DNA of 7,116 nt from JBAPRR01 sp049281195 (GCA_049281195.1 JBAPRR010000090.1:1-7116), one strand, 5' to 3'; positions 1-6,515 are shown, counted from the first letter of the stretch. Numbers and translations: made by a program. The notes: a model not told the origin generated them from the sequence alone.

Positions 1-1
1 G

Positions 2-607
2 GTTGATTCGCTCGATGCAGCCGTACTCACATGCGCCGGGGTGACTACCTACAAGGCGGTCAAGGTCTCGGGCGCCAGGTCATCTGACCTCGTGGCCGTC
101 TTCGGGATTGGCGGGCTCGGGCATCTGGCTCTCCAGTACGCACAAATAGCCGGCGCCACCGTCGCAGCAGTTGATGTCGTTGAGGCCAAGCTCGCCGTCG
201 CTAAGCGACTCGGAGCGGCCTACACCTACAACGGGATCAACGAGGACCCGGTCGAAAACATCCAAGCGCTCGGCGGTGCAGATGTTGCAATCGTCCTCGC
301 CGCAACGCCTAGGGCTTACGAGCAGGCCTTTGCCTGCCTGCGTCCGCACGGGACGCTCGTCGGGGTCGGGCTGCCCGCCGACAACATAATGCGCCTGCCG
401 ATCTTCGAGACGGTGCTGCGAGGCATCACTGTGGTGGGGTCCTTGGTCGGCACAAGAGTTGACCTAGCTGAGACCTTCGAGCTGCACGCTGACGGCCGCA
501 CGCAAGTCGTGTTGGAGACCAGAAAGTTGGATCAGGTCAATGAGGCGATCGGTGAGGTGGAGCGAGCAGAAGTGGAGGCCCGTCTCGTCTTCGATTTCCG
601 TGACTGA
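2..607 (+). CDS. zinc-dependent alcohol dehydrogenase, C-terminal part (5' end outside window)
   Basis: This is a partial medium-chain dehydrogenase/reductase, open from the left edge (first full codon at 2) to TGA at 605-607, about 201 residues. Such enzymes oxidise alcohols or reduce aldehydes with NAD(P) in the cytoplasm. The visible start DAAVLTCAGVTTYKAVK is the family's segment before the Rossmann fold; the Cys codon at 32-34 matches the third catalytic zinc ligand. The nucleotide-binding glycine motif GIGGLGH is encoded at 104-124. An Asp at the end of the second strand (VAAVD) favours NAD over NADP, by family rule. The rest, ending near ARLVFDFRD, matches the usual C-terminal catalytic fold. 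The N-terminal half, with the other zinc ligands, lies outside. A GTG at 41-43 is internal, not the start. It resembles the AdhP/AdhA (propanol-preferring) group, but the substrate cannot be read from this part. Confidence 0.93.
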   Translation, partial: VDSLDAAVLTCAGVTTYKAVKVSGARSSDLVAVFGIGGLGHLALQYAQIAGATVAAVDVVEAKLAVAKRLGAAYTYNGINEDPVENIQALGGADVAIVLAATPRAYEQAFACLRPHGTLVGVGLPADNIMRLPIFETVLRGITVVGSLVGTRVDLAETFELHADGRTQVVLETRKLDQVNEAIGEVERAEVEARLVFDFRD

Positions 608-676
608 AGCTCAGGACTTTCCGACCGAGTCCGCACTCAGGCTGCGAAAGGTGACCGAAAACCGTTCGCTCTTCGT

Positions 677-682
677 GGGAGG
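677..682 (+). promoter_or_regulatory. strong Shine-Dalgarno sequence
   Basis: GGGAGG lies six bases before the ATG at 689-691. It is the best spaced ribosome binding site on the plus strand of this window. This is the only real argument for translation of the small ORF that follows. Confidence 0.45.
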
Positions 683-688
683 AATGCG

Positions 689-967
689 ATGCTGCCATTT
701 TTCGCGCGCTTCGTCTCGGAAGAGCTAGATCGATCGCGGCATCAGCAACTTCTCGTAGACGCGGCGTTCGTACTGGCGGAAGACGAGGCGGACCTCACCG
801 GAACGAGGACCAGGCTCTGTCCGGAACTGCGGGCTCCCCTTCCTCTCAAGCCCGAATACCCGGCCCGCGGATCACCCACCTCGCGACCGGGACCGTCACC
901 AAGACGACGATCCTCGACTGCGACTTCGCGGTTCCGGTTACCTGAAGTGTCAGGTAACCGGATCTGA
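689..967 (+). CDS. doubtful small hypothetical ORF (92 aa), possibly a gene remnant
   Basis: The product begins MLPFFARFVSEELDRSRHQQ and is not recognised. For it: an ATG with a near-ideal GGGAGG ribosome binding site six bases upstream, and a plausible amphipathic first 40 residues (acidic stretch VLAEDEADL). Against it: the second half turns into Pro/Ser/Arg-rich sequence typical of a wrong frame, and its last codons run through the 13-4-13 inverted repeat at 933-962, an odd place for coding DNA. One explanation is a real gene start whose 3' part was lost or frameshifted. The antisense frame at 725-874 is a competing reading. Confidence that it is a functional gene is low. Confidence 0.25.
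   Translation: MLPFFARFVSEELDRSRHQQLLVDAAFVLAEDEADLTGTRTRLCPELRAPLPLKPEYPARGSPTSRPGPSPRRRSSTATSRFRLPEVSGNRI
933..962. repeat. perfect 13-4-13 inverted repeat upstream of the channel-like gene
   Basis: TCCGGTTACCTGA (933-945) and TCAGGTAACCGGA (950-962) are exact reverse complements around AGTG. In RNA this would be a very stable hairpin, but no T-tract follows (next bases TCTGATCG), so it is not a classical intrinsic terminator. Its place about 95 bases before the ATG at 1057 fits either an operator for a dimeric regulator or a boundary hairpin separating this gene from the upstream unit. Confidence 0.7.
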
Positions 968-1056
968 TCGAAGCGCACCTGCTGCGTCTCGGAGCTCGTG
1001 GACAAATAGTTCGGTTGCTCCCTGCGCGACGCCGGTTCTCCGTGCCAGGCTTAGGG

Positions 1057-2187
1057 ATGGTCGTTCGCGTCGTGGCAGCGGTGATTGGCGGGGGCATCGT
1101 GCTCGCGACGGGCTGGAGCGTGGTCGGCACGTTGGTGGTGCCTCGTCGCATCCGAAGCCGAATTACACGAACGGTGTTCTTGACCAACCGTTGGGTTTTC
1201 CACTTCGTCGCCGATATGTTCGACTCGTACGAAAGCCAGGATCGGATCCTGGCTTTCCAGGCACCCATACAGATCATCATGCAGATCGTCGGGTGGCTCG
1301 CTCTATTCGAGATCGGCTTCGGTTTGCTCGTTTGGCCCTTCGACGGTGATGCAGGTCTGGCGGGCGCGATGGAACAGGCCGGCTCGGCGCTATGCACATT
1401 GGGCTACTTCGCTCCGCACGCCAGTGGGGCGGCAGCTCTGGATGCCCTGGCCGCACTTGCCGGTCTCGGAACGGTTGCGCTCCAGATCGGGTACCTCCCG
1501 ACCCTGTACGGCGCGTTCAACCGCCGCGAGGCGCTCATCACGATGCTCGACTCGCGGGCGGGCGTTCCATCATGGGGACCGGAACTGCTTGCTCGGACCC
1601 ACTACGGCCTCGGAAGCGGCGTGTCCGCGCTGGCCGAACTACCCGAACTGTTCGAAGCGTGGGAACAGTGGTCGGCGGACGTGTCCGAGAGCCATACCAC
1701 TTACCTTCCGTTGGTTTGGTTCCGCTCGCCGCGCCCGCTGTCGTCATGGGTGACAGCGCAGATCGCAGTGCTGGACGCCGCCGCTTTGTACTTGGCGCTC
1801 CTGCCCGATGCATCGGGCCTCTTACAAGCACGTCTGTGCCTACGAGGCGGATTCACTTGCCTCGGCAACATCGCTCGGGCCCTTGGCATCCCGATCCAAG
1901 AGAACGCCGATCCGAATGACGGCATCTCGCTTACCTACGACGACTTCGTCGGAGCCGTCGAGCGTCTGCGCAAGGTGGACTTCCCGCTCGATCGGCCGCT
2001 CCAAGAGGCGTGGCTCGACTTCCTCGGTTGGCGTGTGAATTACGAGGCCGCTGCGAACGCACTCGCATGGCTTGTCGACGCCCCGCCGGCCATGTGGTCG
2101 GGCCAGCGACGCCGTAAGACCGAGACGATCTCGCCACTTCGACCTCCTACGCGGCGAGCCGGCAAGCCTCCTCTCCACCCACCGTGA
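1057..2187 (+). CDS. two-TM potassium-channel-like membrane protein with large C-terminal domain
   Basis: A 376-residue protein, probably in the cytoplasmic membrane. Hydrophobic segments: about 2-28 (VVRVVAAVIGGGIVLATGW), 72-93 (IQIIMQIVGWLALFEIGFGLLVW) and 124-151. Between the last two lies a re-entrant-like stretch, SALCTLGYF; TLGY at about 114-117 resembles the potassium filter TVGYG but lacks its last glycine. The segment after the third helix (LPTLYGAFNRREALITMLDSRAG) resembles actinobacterial proteins often named as potassium channel family. The rest, roughly 155-376, is soluble, partly helical and not recognised, ending in a basic Pro-rich tail. Start: ATG 1057 is preferred because the first membrane helix follows at once; TTG 1015 and GTG 1042 are in frame upstream, and none has a strong Shine-Dalgarno sequence. 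Ion conduction is inference. The coding sequence carries a perfect palindrome at 1231-1257. Confidence 0.85.
   Translation: MVVRVVAAVIGGGIVLATGWSVVGTLVVPRRIRSRITRTVFLTNRWVFHFVADMFDSYESQDRILAFQAPIQIIMQIVGWLALFEIGFGLLVWPFDGDAGLAGAMEQAGSALCTLGYFAPHASGAAALDALAALAGLGTVALQIGYLPTLYGAFNRREALITMLDSRAGVPSWGPELLARTHYGLGSGVSALAELPELFEAWEQWSADVSESHTTYLPLVWFRSPRPLSSWVTAQIAVLDAAALYLALLPDASGLLQARLCLRGGFTCLGNIARALGIPIQENADPNDGISLTYDDFVGAVERLRKVDFPLDRPLQEAWLDFLGWRVNYEAAANALAWLVDAPPAMWSGQRRRKTETISPLRPPTRRAGKPPLHPP
1231..1257. repeat. perfect 27-bp palindrome inside the channel-like gene
   Basis: GAAAGCCAGGATC (1231-1243) and GATCCTGGCTTTC (1245-1257) are exact reverse complements with one G between them. The bases encode ESQDRILAF in the loop between the first two membrane segments. 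The mRNA would form an 11-bp stem with a five-base loop (UCGGA). Confidence 0.85.
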
Positions 2188-2526
2188 ATCGGCCCGGCCT
2201 GTGCTCCGAACAACGAATCCGGCGCGTTGAAAACGCAGGCGTTAACTCATGGCGATTTAGGCCATCTGCTACTCACAGGTGAGCGGGGACACCAGAGCGG
2301 TGGGCGCACACGGTCATGAAACTTTCACCGTCACCGGCTTTGAGTCAATGCCGGGAATCGTGTCCCACCCGCACGGCCCGAATCTAATAAGGCCTCCAAT
2401 CAGAGGATGCTTCCTTGGGTAAATCGTCTTTCGATCGGCGAAATGTGGTGTGCGCCATTTAGCAAAAAAGCGCGCAAACAAACTTGGGCGGCTTCAGACT
2501 TGGCCCCAACTGGCCGATATCGGAGT
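2188..2526. other. 339-base spacer before the diguanylate cyclase, with several short hairpins
   Basis: No gene is recognised if the cyclase starts at 2527; an in-frame extension back to ATG 2407 is possible. Short inverted repeats follow one another: GCGTT 2224-2228 / AACGC 2232-2236, whose second arm can instead pair with GCGTT 2239-2243; ATGGC 2249-2253 / GCCAT 2261-2265; CTCAC 2272-2276 / GTGAG 2279-2283; and CCGGC-T-TTG / CAA-T-GCCGG at 2334-2354. No T-tract follows any of them. The conserved boxes of GEMM-type cyclic di-GMP riboswitches are not visible. A structured leader is possible but unproven. Confidence 0.4.
2334..2354 (+). repeat. 21-base hairpin / imperfect palindrome
   Basis: CCGGC (2334-2338) pairs with GCCGG (2350-2354), and inside it TTG (2340-2342) pairs with CAA (2346-2348) around AGT, with a single symmetric T-T mismatch. 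It lies 52 bases before ATG 2407 and 172 before ATG 2527. It could be an operator or part of a leader RNA. Confidence 0.45.
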
Positions 2527-4287
2527 ATGCGTCACGTTTCGCGCCTGCGCTCCGCCGCGGTTTCGCGCCGAGCCAAGGAGAAATACTCGCCTCATCGCTC
2601 CCTGATTTCTCTGGGTGCCATTCTCATGACGGTGGCCTGTATCGGCGGGGCCTTTGGGATCCTCGAGGCGGCACGGGCTGAGCAGACAGCGGGTCACTTG
2701 ACCAGCCGTTACCTCGTTCTCGAGCCTCCGGTCTGGGCTGCCCGGGCCGCATTGGCAAATTTCCAACTGCTGGCCGAACAAGCCTTCGCAGGCTCGGCAG
2801 GTGCCGCTCAGCTGGATACTGCAGTCGCGGACTCCGCCGCCGTCGATCAGACTTATCTGGCAGTCCATCGCTTGCTTTCCCTTCCCTATAACACCGGCCT
2901 CGCTCCCGACCTGGCCCGAATCCAGGCCGCCTATGTGAGTTCACGGACCGGGTTAGCAGTGATACTCACCTCAGGAGCGCGATCGGCAACGAGTGCAAAG
3001 GTGGCCGCTGAGGAGCAGACCGCCAACACAAATCTGGACGATGCGTACGCCACACTCGAGGAGTCGATCACCAATCGGCTTGATCTAACAGCCGATCAGG
3101 TGCAAGCCGACGCAAGGGATGCAAAGAACGGCCTGTTGGCATTCCTCGGACTTGGTCTCGCCTTTGGGATTGCGGTGACCGTCATCCTGGCGAGGAAAGC
3201 CTTGCGCCAAGAGCGCGATGTCGCCAGCCGTGACACGGTGCAGGCCCATACGACCCGACGCAACGAATTCGAAGGTCGTCTGCAGCGAGCTTTGGAGATG
3301 TCTAAAACTGAGGAGCCGCTATTCGATCTGGTAGCCCAGGCGCTGGGTGAGGCCGCCCCTCATGCGAGAACTGAGTTACTCCTGGCGGATTCGAGTAAGG
3401 CCCACTTCAGGCAGGTTCTGGTTACGCCTCCAAAATCTGAGGGGTCCGGATGTGGGGTGGTATCTCCCGATGACTGTCCTGCTGCGAGTCGCGGGCAGTC
3501 GATGCTCTTCCCCAACAGCACAGACATCGACGCTTGCCCCTACCTGCGGGGACGGGGCTGCTCGGCCTTGTGTGTTCCGGTAAGCATTGGCGGGAACTCG
3601 GTCGGCGTGGTCCACGTCACTGCGGCTGACGGTTCTCCTCCTTCCGGTGAGATGAAGGGTTACGTCGAGGTGGTGGTTAGACGTGCATCGGAACGCATGG
3701 CCATGCTTCGGGCATTTCAGGTATTCGAGACCGAGGCCAATAGTGACTCCCTTACGGGACTCCTGACTCGACGAAGCCTGGAGGGACGGACTCGCGATCT
3801 GCGCGAGAGCGGCCTCTCATTCGCGGTGGCTTACGGCGACTTGGACCATTTCAAGCAACTCAACGACGTATTCGGCCACGATGCCGGCGATCGAGCCCTT
3901 CGGACCTTCTCGCAGGTACTACGGGATGCTTTGCGGCCATCCGACATAGCGTGCCGCTACGGCGGCGAGGAGTTCGTCATCGTGTTGCCGGCTTGCGGGA
4001 CAGACGAAGCCACGGCAGTCCTCGACCGGGTCAGAGAGCGCGTTTTGCAGCGTCTCGAGTCCGGCAAACTTCCTATCTTCACCGTGAGCTTCGGAGTGGC
4101 TTCATCGGAGCAGGGAATCGACCTCGAAGGAACCGTTGCCCTGGCCGACGAGGCACTCCTTCGCGCCAAGGCGACTGGACGAGACCGGACAGTCATCTTC
4201 GGTAACGACCGTCTCGAAGAGGGAATTTCCGGCAATACGTTCACGGACCCAGGGGCGGTAATGCCGATCCTCCCCTTAGCTTCTTAG
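2527..4287 (+). CDS. membrane-anchored GAF-like GGDEF diguanylate cyclase
   Basis: This enzyme should condense two GTP into cyclic di-GMP at the inner face of the membrane. From the ATG at 2527 (586 aa): basic N-terminus; TM helix 25-48; an extracytoplasmic, mostly helical sensor region of about 150 residues; TM helix 202-222; GAF-like domain about 255-395; GGDEF domain about 403-558. Catalytic features are intact: GGEEF 479-483, first metal Asp 438 in GDLDHFK, guanine-contacting Asn 446, Asp 452 in FGHDAGD, and an RPSD inhibitory I-site at 470-473 five residues before GGEEF. The GAF-like part holds five clustered cysteines (309, 317, 337, 345, 349). Start is uncertain: ATG 2407 is in frame (626 aa), but the extra 40 codons look non-coding and AGAGG abuts that ATG; at 2527, GGAG sits only one base away inside palindrome CCGATATCGG (2514-2523). 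It converges on the ANTAR gene 65 bases downstream. Confidence 0.93.
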   Translation: MRHVSRLRSAAVSRRAKEKYSPHRSLISLGAILMTVACIGGAFGILEAARAEQTAGHLTSRYLVLEPPVWAARAALANFQLLAEQAFAGSAGAAQLDTAVADSAAVDQTYLAVHRLLSLPYNTGLAPDLARIQAAYVSSRTGLAVILTSGARSATSAKVAAEEQTANTNLDDAYATLEESITNRLDLTADQVQADARDAKNGLLAFLGLGLAFGIAVTVILARKALRQERDVASRDTVQAHTTRRNEFEGRLQRALEMSKTEEPLFDLVAQALGEAAPHARTELLLADSSKAHFRQVLVTPPKSEGSGCGVVSPDDCPAASRGQSMLFPNSTDIDACPYLRGRGCSALCVPVSIGGNSVGVVHVTAADGSPPSGEMKGYVEVVVRRASERMAMLRAFQVFETEANSDSLTGLLTRRSLEGRTRDLRESGLSFAVAYGDLDHFKQLNDVFGHDAGDRALRTFSQVLRDALRPSDIACRYGGEEFVIVLPACGTDEATAVLDRVRERVLQRLESGKLPIFTVSFGVASSEQGIDLEGTVALADEALLRAKATGRDRTVIFGNDRLEEGISGNTFTDPGAVMPILPLAS

Positions 4288-4303
4288 GTCATGGCACCAA
4301 CGT

Positions 4304-4329
4304 CCGCCGATACCGCCCTGCTATCGCGG
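4304..4329. terminator. possible bidirectional terminator hairpin between convergent genes
   Basis: CCGCCGATA (4304-4312) pairs with TATCGCGG (4322-4329) with a single bulged base and a nine-base loop. It sits in the 65-base gap between the ends of the cyclase gene and the first GAF-ANTAR gene, where a shared terminator is expected. No T-tract follows on either strand, so the call rests on position and pairing only. Confidence 0.35.
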
Positions 4330-4352
4330 TCCCACGCCAATCCCAGATCTAA

Positions 4353-5129
4353 TCACGGGAACTCACTGTCCCAACTACTCCCCAGTGAGCCCCAGTTCTC
4401 GGAGTCAGAAGCACTCAGGCTGGCAGTCGATATGGATCCCCTGATTAGATCCCCCGCAACCTCGCTCAGCTTTCGCCTCTGGTTTCGGGCATAAGTGCGA
4501 ATCAAAGCAAACGCTTCGTCCATGCCAACCTTGAGACGTTCGGCCACAATTCCCTTCGCCTGTTCGACGACGATGCGCGAATTCAGCGCCCCTTGAAGCT
4601 GCTCCGCAAGGTGAACCCCACGTCTGATCGCCCGCGCTTGAAGGATTCCGATGGTGGCAGCATCTGCAAGTGCCTGCGCTAGATGAACCTCTTGCGGGGT
4701 CAACGAACGCAATTCGGTGTTGAATATATTCATCGCACCAACAGTTTCGTTGCGCAACCGAAGTGGCAGGGCATGCACCATCTGGAAACCAGCCAGTCGA
4801 GCTTGCAGTGCAAATCCAGGCCAACGACTTTCTGTTTCGTCCAAACGCTGATTGACGACACGCTCCCCATTTCGGAAGCAGTCACGGCATGGTCCCTCGT
4901 CGTTTTGAACCTCTATGAGCTCGAGTACCCTCATGCGCTCGGTCGTTGATGCGAGCACCCGAAGCTTGCCTTGTGCATTGGCTAGAGCCAGACCGACTTC
5001 GCTGGAATCTAGTAGCTCCGCGCATCTGTCGACGAGAGTGGATGTCAAGTCAATAACATCAAAGTCCGCGACAAGCGTGTCGGCCAATTCCACAAACGTG
5101 CGTGCCAGCCACTCTTCTCGGTCTTCCAT
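4353..5129 (-). CDS. GAF-ANTAR RNA-binding regulator (subtype with CxxC GAF)
   Basis: A 258-residue predicted cytoplasmic regulator. A GAF sensor domain covers about 15-168 (GPCRDCFRNGERV at 79-91, then VHALPLRLRNETVGAMNIF), followed by an ANTAR domain at about 175-231 with the hallmark VVEQAKGIVAERLKVGMDEAF and the later LSEVAGDLIRG. ANTAR domains bind paired hexaloop hairpins in leader RNA and usually prevent termination; in actinobacteria, control near ribosome binding sites is also known. The Cys pair at 81/84 is common in this subtype. A Ser-rich tail (232-258) is likely disordered. Start: ATG 5129 is chosen over the upstream ATG at 5150 because AGGAG lies five bases before it. It is downstream of the second GAF-ANTAR gene on the same strand, 115 bases away, so co-transcription is possible. 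The signal sensed is unknown. Confidence 0.93.
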   Translation of the reverse strand: MEDREEWLARTFVELADTLVADFDVIDLTSTLVDRCAELLDSSEVGLALANAQGKLRVLASTTERMRVLELIEVQNDEGPCRDCFRNGERVVNQRLDETESRWPGFALQARLAGFQMVHALPLRLRNETVGAMNIFNTELRSLTPQEVHLAQALADAATIGILQARAIRRGVHLAEQLQGALNSRIVVEQAKGIVAERLKVGMDEAFALIRTYARNQRRKLSEVAGDLIRGSISTASLSASDSENWGSLGSSWDSEFP

Positions 5130-5134
5130 ATTTT

Positions 5135-5139
5135 CTCCT
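5135..5139 (-). promoter_or_regulatory. Shine-Dalgarno site fixing the start of the first GAF-ANTAR gene
   Basis: On the minus strand this reads AGGAG, five bases before the ATG at 5127-5129. It would lie inside the coding region if the upstream ATG at 5148-5150 were used, so it decides for the shorter protein. Confidence 0.75.
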
Positions 5140-5166
5140 AACCCGACCATCGGTTCCGAACGAGCG

Positions 5167-5179
5167 GGGATCCGATCCC
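5167..5179. repeat. 13-bp palindrome between the two ANTAR genes
   Basis: GGGATC (5167-5172) and GATCCC (5174-5179) flank one C, 38 bases upstream of the start at 5129. A second imperfect palindrome, TTGCaCtgtGcGCAA at 5219-5233, lies further upstream. These could be an operator or hairpins in the mRNA joining the two ANTAR genes. No T-tract suggests a terminator. Confidence 0.4.
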
Positions 5180-5244
5180 TCTGAGATTAACTGGTTGAAA
5201 TCAAGGTCGCGCCTCGACTTGCACTGTGCGCAAATTGCTCAGAC

Positions 5245-5955
5245 TTAGCGCCCGTCCAAGCGCGTCCGTCCCATCACTAGTTCCTCTGCGACCTCATCGA
5301 TGCTCCGGTCGGCTGCAAAGGCCCGACCGCGCAGGAGGACGAGCGCCTCCCCTACCCCGCAATCCAGTTGAGCCGAGATCATTCCTGTGGCTTGGTGCAC
5401 GATGGCACGGAAGTCAGAACGCTCGAGTGCCCCTGGCAACGATTCAGAAGAGGCCTCAGACTGATACACGAGTACGAGGTGGGTAACAAGATCGGCGACA
5501 AGTACGGCCGAAGTGAAATCCTCCGGAGTCATGGCTTCCGGCGAGTCACCAAAAAGACAGAGCACACCTAGCCGTACCGACCCTACTTGCAAAGGTAAAG
5601 CACAGACAGATCGGAGTCCGATCTCGACTGCCCGGTATCCGAACAATGGCCAACGCTCATCTGCGATCCGGACGTCATCAACCACAATGGGCCTGCCGTC
5701 GGAGTAGGCGCGGATGCCCGGGCCCTCGCCCAAAACAAATTCCAGGTCCTGCGCTGCCGATGCAAAATCACCGAACGCACCCGCCAGACCCTGGCCTGCC
5801 CCCTGGTTCATTAGAGCTAGAGACGCTCCAAGGTGGGGCAACAGTTTGAGCAAGCGTCGGCACAACGATGTGAGGGAGGCGAGCTCTCCATCGGAGCCAT
5901 CAGTCAAAATGGCCAAGAACTGCTCGCGCTCTTCAGCGCCTAACGGATCAGCCAT
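5245..5955 (-). CDS. GAF-ANTAR RNA-binding regulator (second subtype)
   Basis: A 236-residue predicted cytoplasmic regulator. The GAF domain spans about 25-165 and carries the usual subtype landmarks: EFVLGEGPGIRAYSDGRPIVVDDV, RWPLFGYRAVEIGLRSVCALPL and RLGVLCLFGDSP. The ANTAR domain at about 180-230 has ATGMISAQLDCGVGEALVLLRGRAFAADRSIDEVAEELVMGR, the three-helix pattern typical of actinobacterial GAF-ANTAR proteins. By family knowledge the ANTAR part contacts RNA hairpins and the GAF part gates this by ligand or by dimer state. It differs clearly from its neighbour at 4353-5129, which has AKGIV where this protein has ATGMI, so the pair is not a recent duplication. ATG 5955 is the only reasonable start; no clear Shine-Dalgarno sequence precedes it. 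The divergent PAS-GGDEF gene starts 625 bases away on the other strand. Confidence 0.93.
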   Translation of the reverse strand: MADPLGAEEREQFLAILTDGSDGELASLTSLCRRLLKLLPHLGASLALMNQGAGQGLAGAFGDFASAAQDLEFVLGEGPGIRAYSDGRPIVVDDVRIADERWPLFGYRAVEIGLRSVCALPLQVGSVRLGVLCLFGDSPEAMTPEDFTSAVLVADLVTHLVLVYQSEASSESLPGALERSDFRAIVHQATGMISAQLDCGVGEALVLLRGRAFAADRSIDEVAEELVMGRTRLDGR

Positions 5956-6335
5956 TGCGTCAGTGCTTTGGCAGTTCAGATGTCTCTGGAAGTGCTCCGC
6001 TACAACCGATCGATGTCAGCACGTCGAGACTCCCTCTCCTCGTCATACTCAATGCACGACCGGGGTCTGAGGGCGACGCTGAGCGGCTGGACGACACCTG
6101 AAGATGAGTCCGACGCTGAGGACGAATGTACCCGAGCAATCGTATCAACCGGGCGCCGAGCGGCCACTGCTGTTTCGAATCCGAACTGTGTCTGCAAACC
6201 GGCCGCAGCCGTCGAGGTTGATTTCTTTGCGCGAGCTACGTGCATATTGCATCGATTAGTCTCCACAAACGAACCGGCGGCTCGTGACTTTCAAAGAAAT
6301 ACCAGGACCGACGATTTTCGAGCGAAACATTGAAG

Positions 6336-6367
6336 GATTCCTGGAATCACTGGATATTCGCCGAATA
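6336..6367. promoter_or_regulatory. tandem 13-bp palindromes, possible operator
   Basis: GATTCC-T-GGAATC (6336-6348) is followed six bases later by TATTCG-C-CGAATA (6355-6367), both perfect with a one-base centre; their centres are 19 bp apart, near two helix turns. The half-site GGATTCC recurs at 6374-6380. Paired sites with this phasing are typical of cooperative dimer binding, but the regulator is unknown. Confidence 0.4.
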
Positions 6368-6471
6368 CGGCCGTGGATTCCGGATCGTCAGGGACAGAGT
6401 CAATTCGTCCGGTCGAAATAATGAACTGGGCCAACCGGCTCAAGGTCGACCTTCCCTATAGTCGCCCTACA

Positions 6472-6477
6472 TATATT
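6472..6477 (+). promoter_or_regulatory. weak candidate -10 element
   Basis: TATATT lies in an otherwise GC-rich stretch about 105 bases before the TTG start at 6581. No good -35 box is found 16-18 bases upstream. If used, transcripts would begin near 6484 and carry both hairpins at 6516-6563 in the leader. Confidence 0.25.
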
Positions 6478-6515
6478 CAACAACACTCGCCGACTGTGGG
6501 ATACTTGCTTCGATT

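Larger units (their letters stand above)
608..1056. other. 449-base spacer between alcohol dehydrogenase and channel-like gene
   Basis: No confident gene lies here. A weak hairpin follows the dehydrogenase stop (GGACT 614-618 pairing with AGTCC 628-632, nine-base loop, no T-tract), at best a poor terminator. A small ORF at 689-967 and an antisense frame at 725-874 are both unrecognised. A strong perfect inverted repeat sits at 933-962. I see no clear -35/-10 pair. The region may hold remnants of a decayed gene. Confidence 0.5.

Noticed and set aside
77..90. AGGTCA-TC-TGACCT, a perfect 6-2-6 palindrome
   Set aside because: It lies inside well-conserved dehydrogenase coding sequence, far from any start, and is short enough to arise by chance.
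846..1397. Long open frame on the minus strand opposite the channel-like gene
   Set aside because: It is the antisense of a membrane-protein coding region with a Thr/Arg/Pro-rich translation typical of shadow frames.
2188..2406. Possible cyclic di-GMP (GEMM) riboswitch upstream of the cyclase
   Set aside because: The conserved boxes and tetraloop/receptor pattern of that class are not visible; only short unrelated hairpins are.
6074..6120. Direct repeat CGACGCTGAG, two copies 37 bases apart
   Set aside because: Only two copies of ten bases, with no third copy or regular spacing; not a CRISPR or iteron array.
6000..6266. Open frame of 88 codons on the minus strand upstream of the second GAF-ANTAR gene
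   Set aside because: Starts with GTG without a Shine-Dalgarno sequence, low-complexity Ser-rich middle, no recognisable domain, and only a modest GC preference at third positions.
5968..6333. Open frame of 121 codons on the plus strand between the divergent genes
   Set aside because: Starts with TTG without a ribosome binding site, Arg/Ser/Thr-rich composition, no recognisable domain; likely a chance frame.
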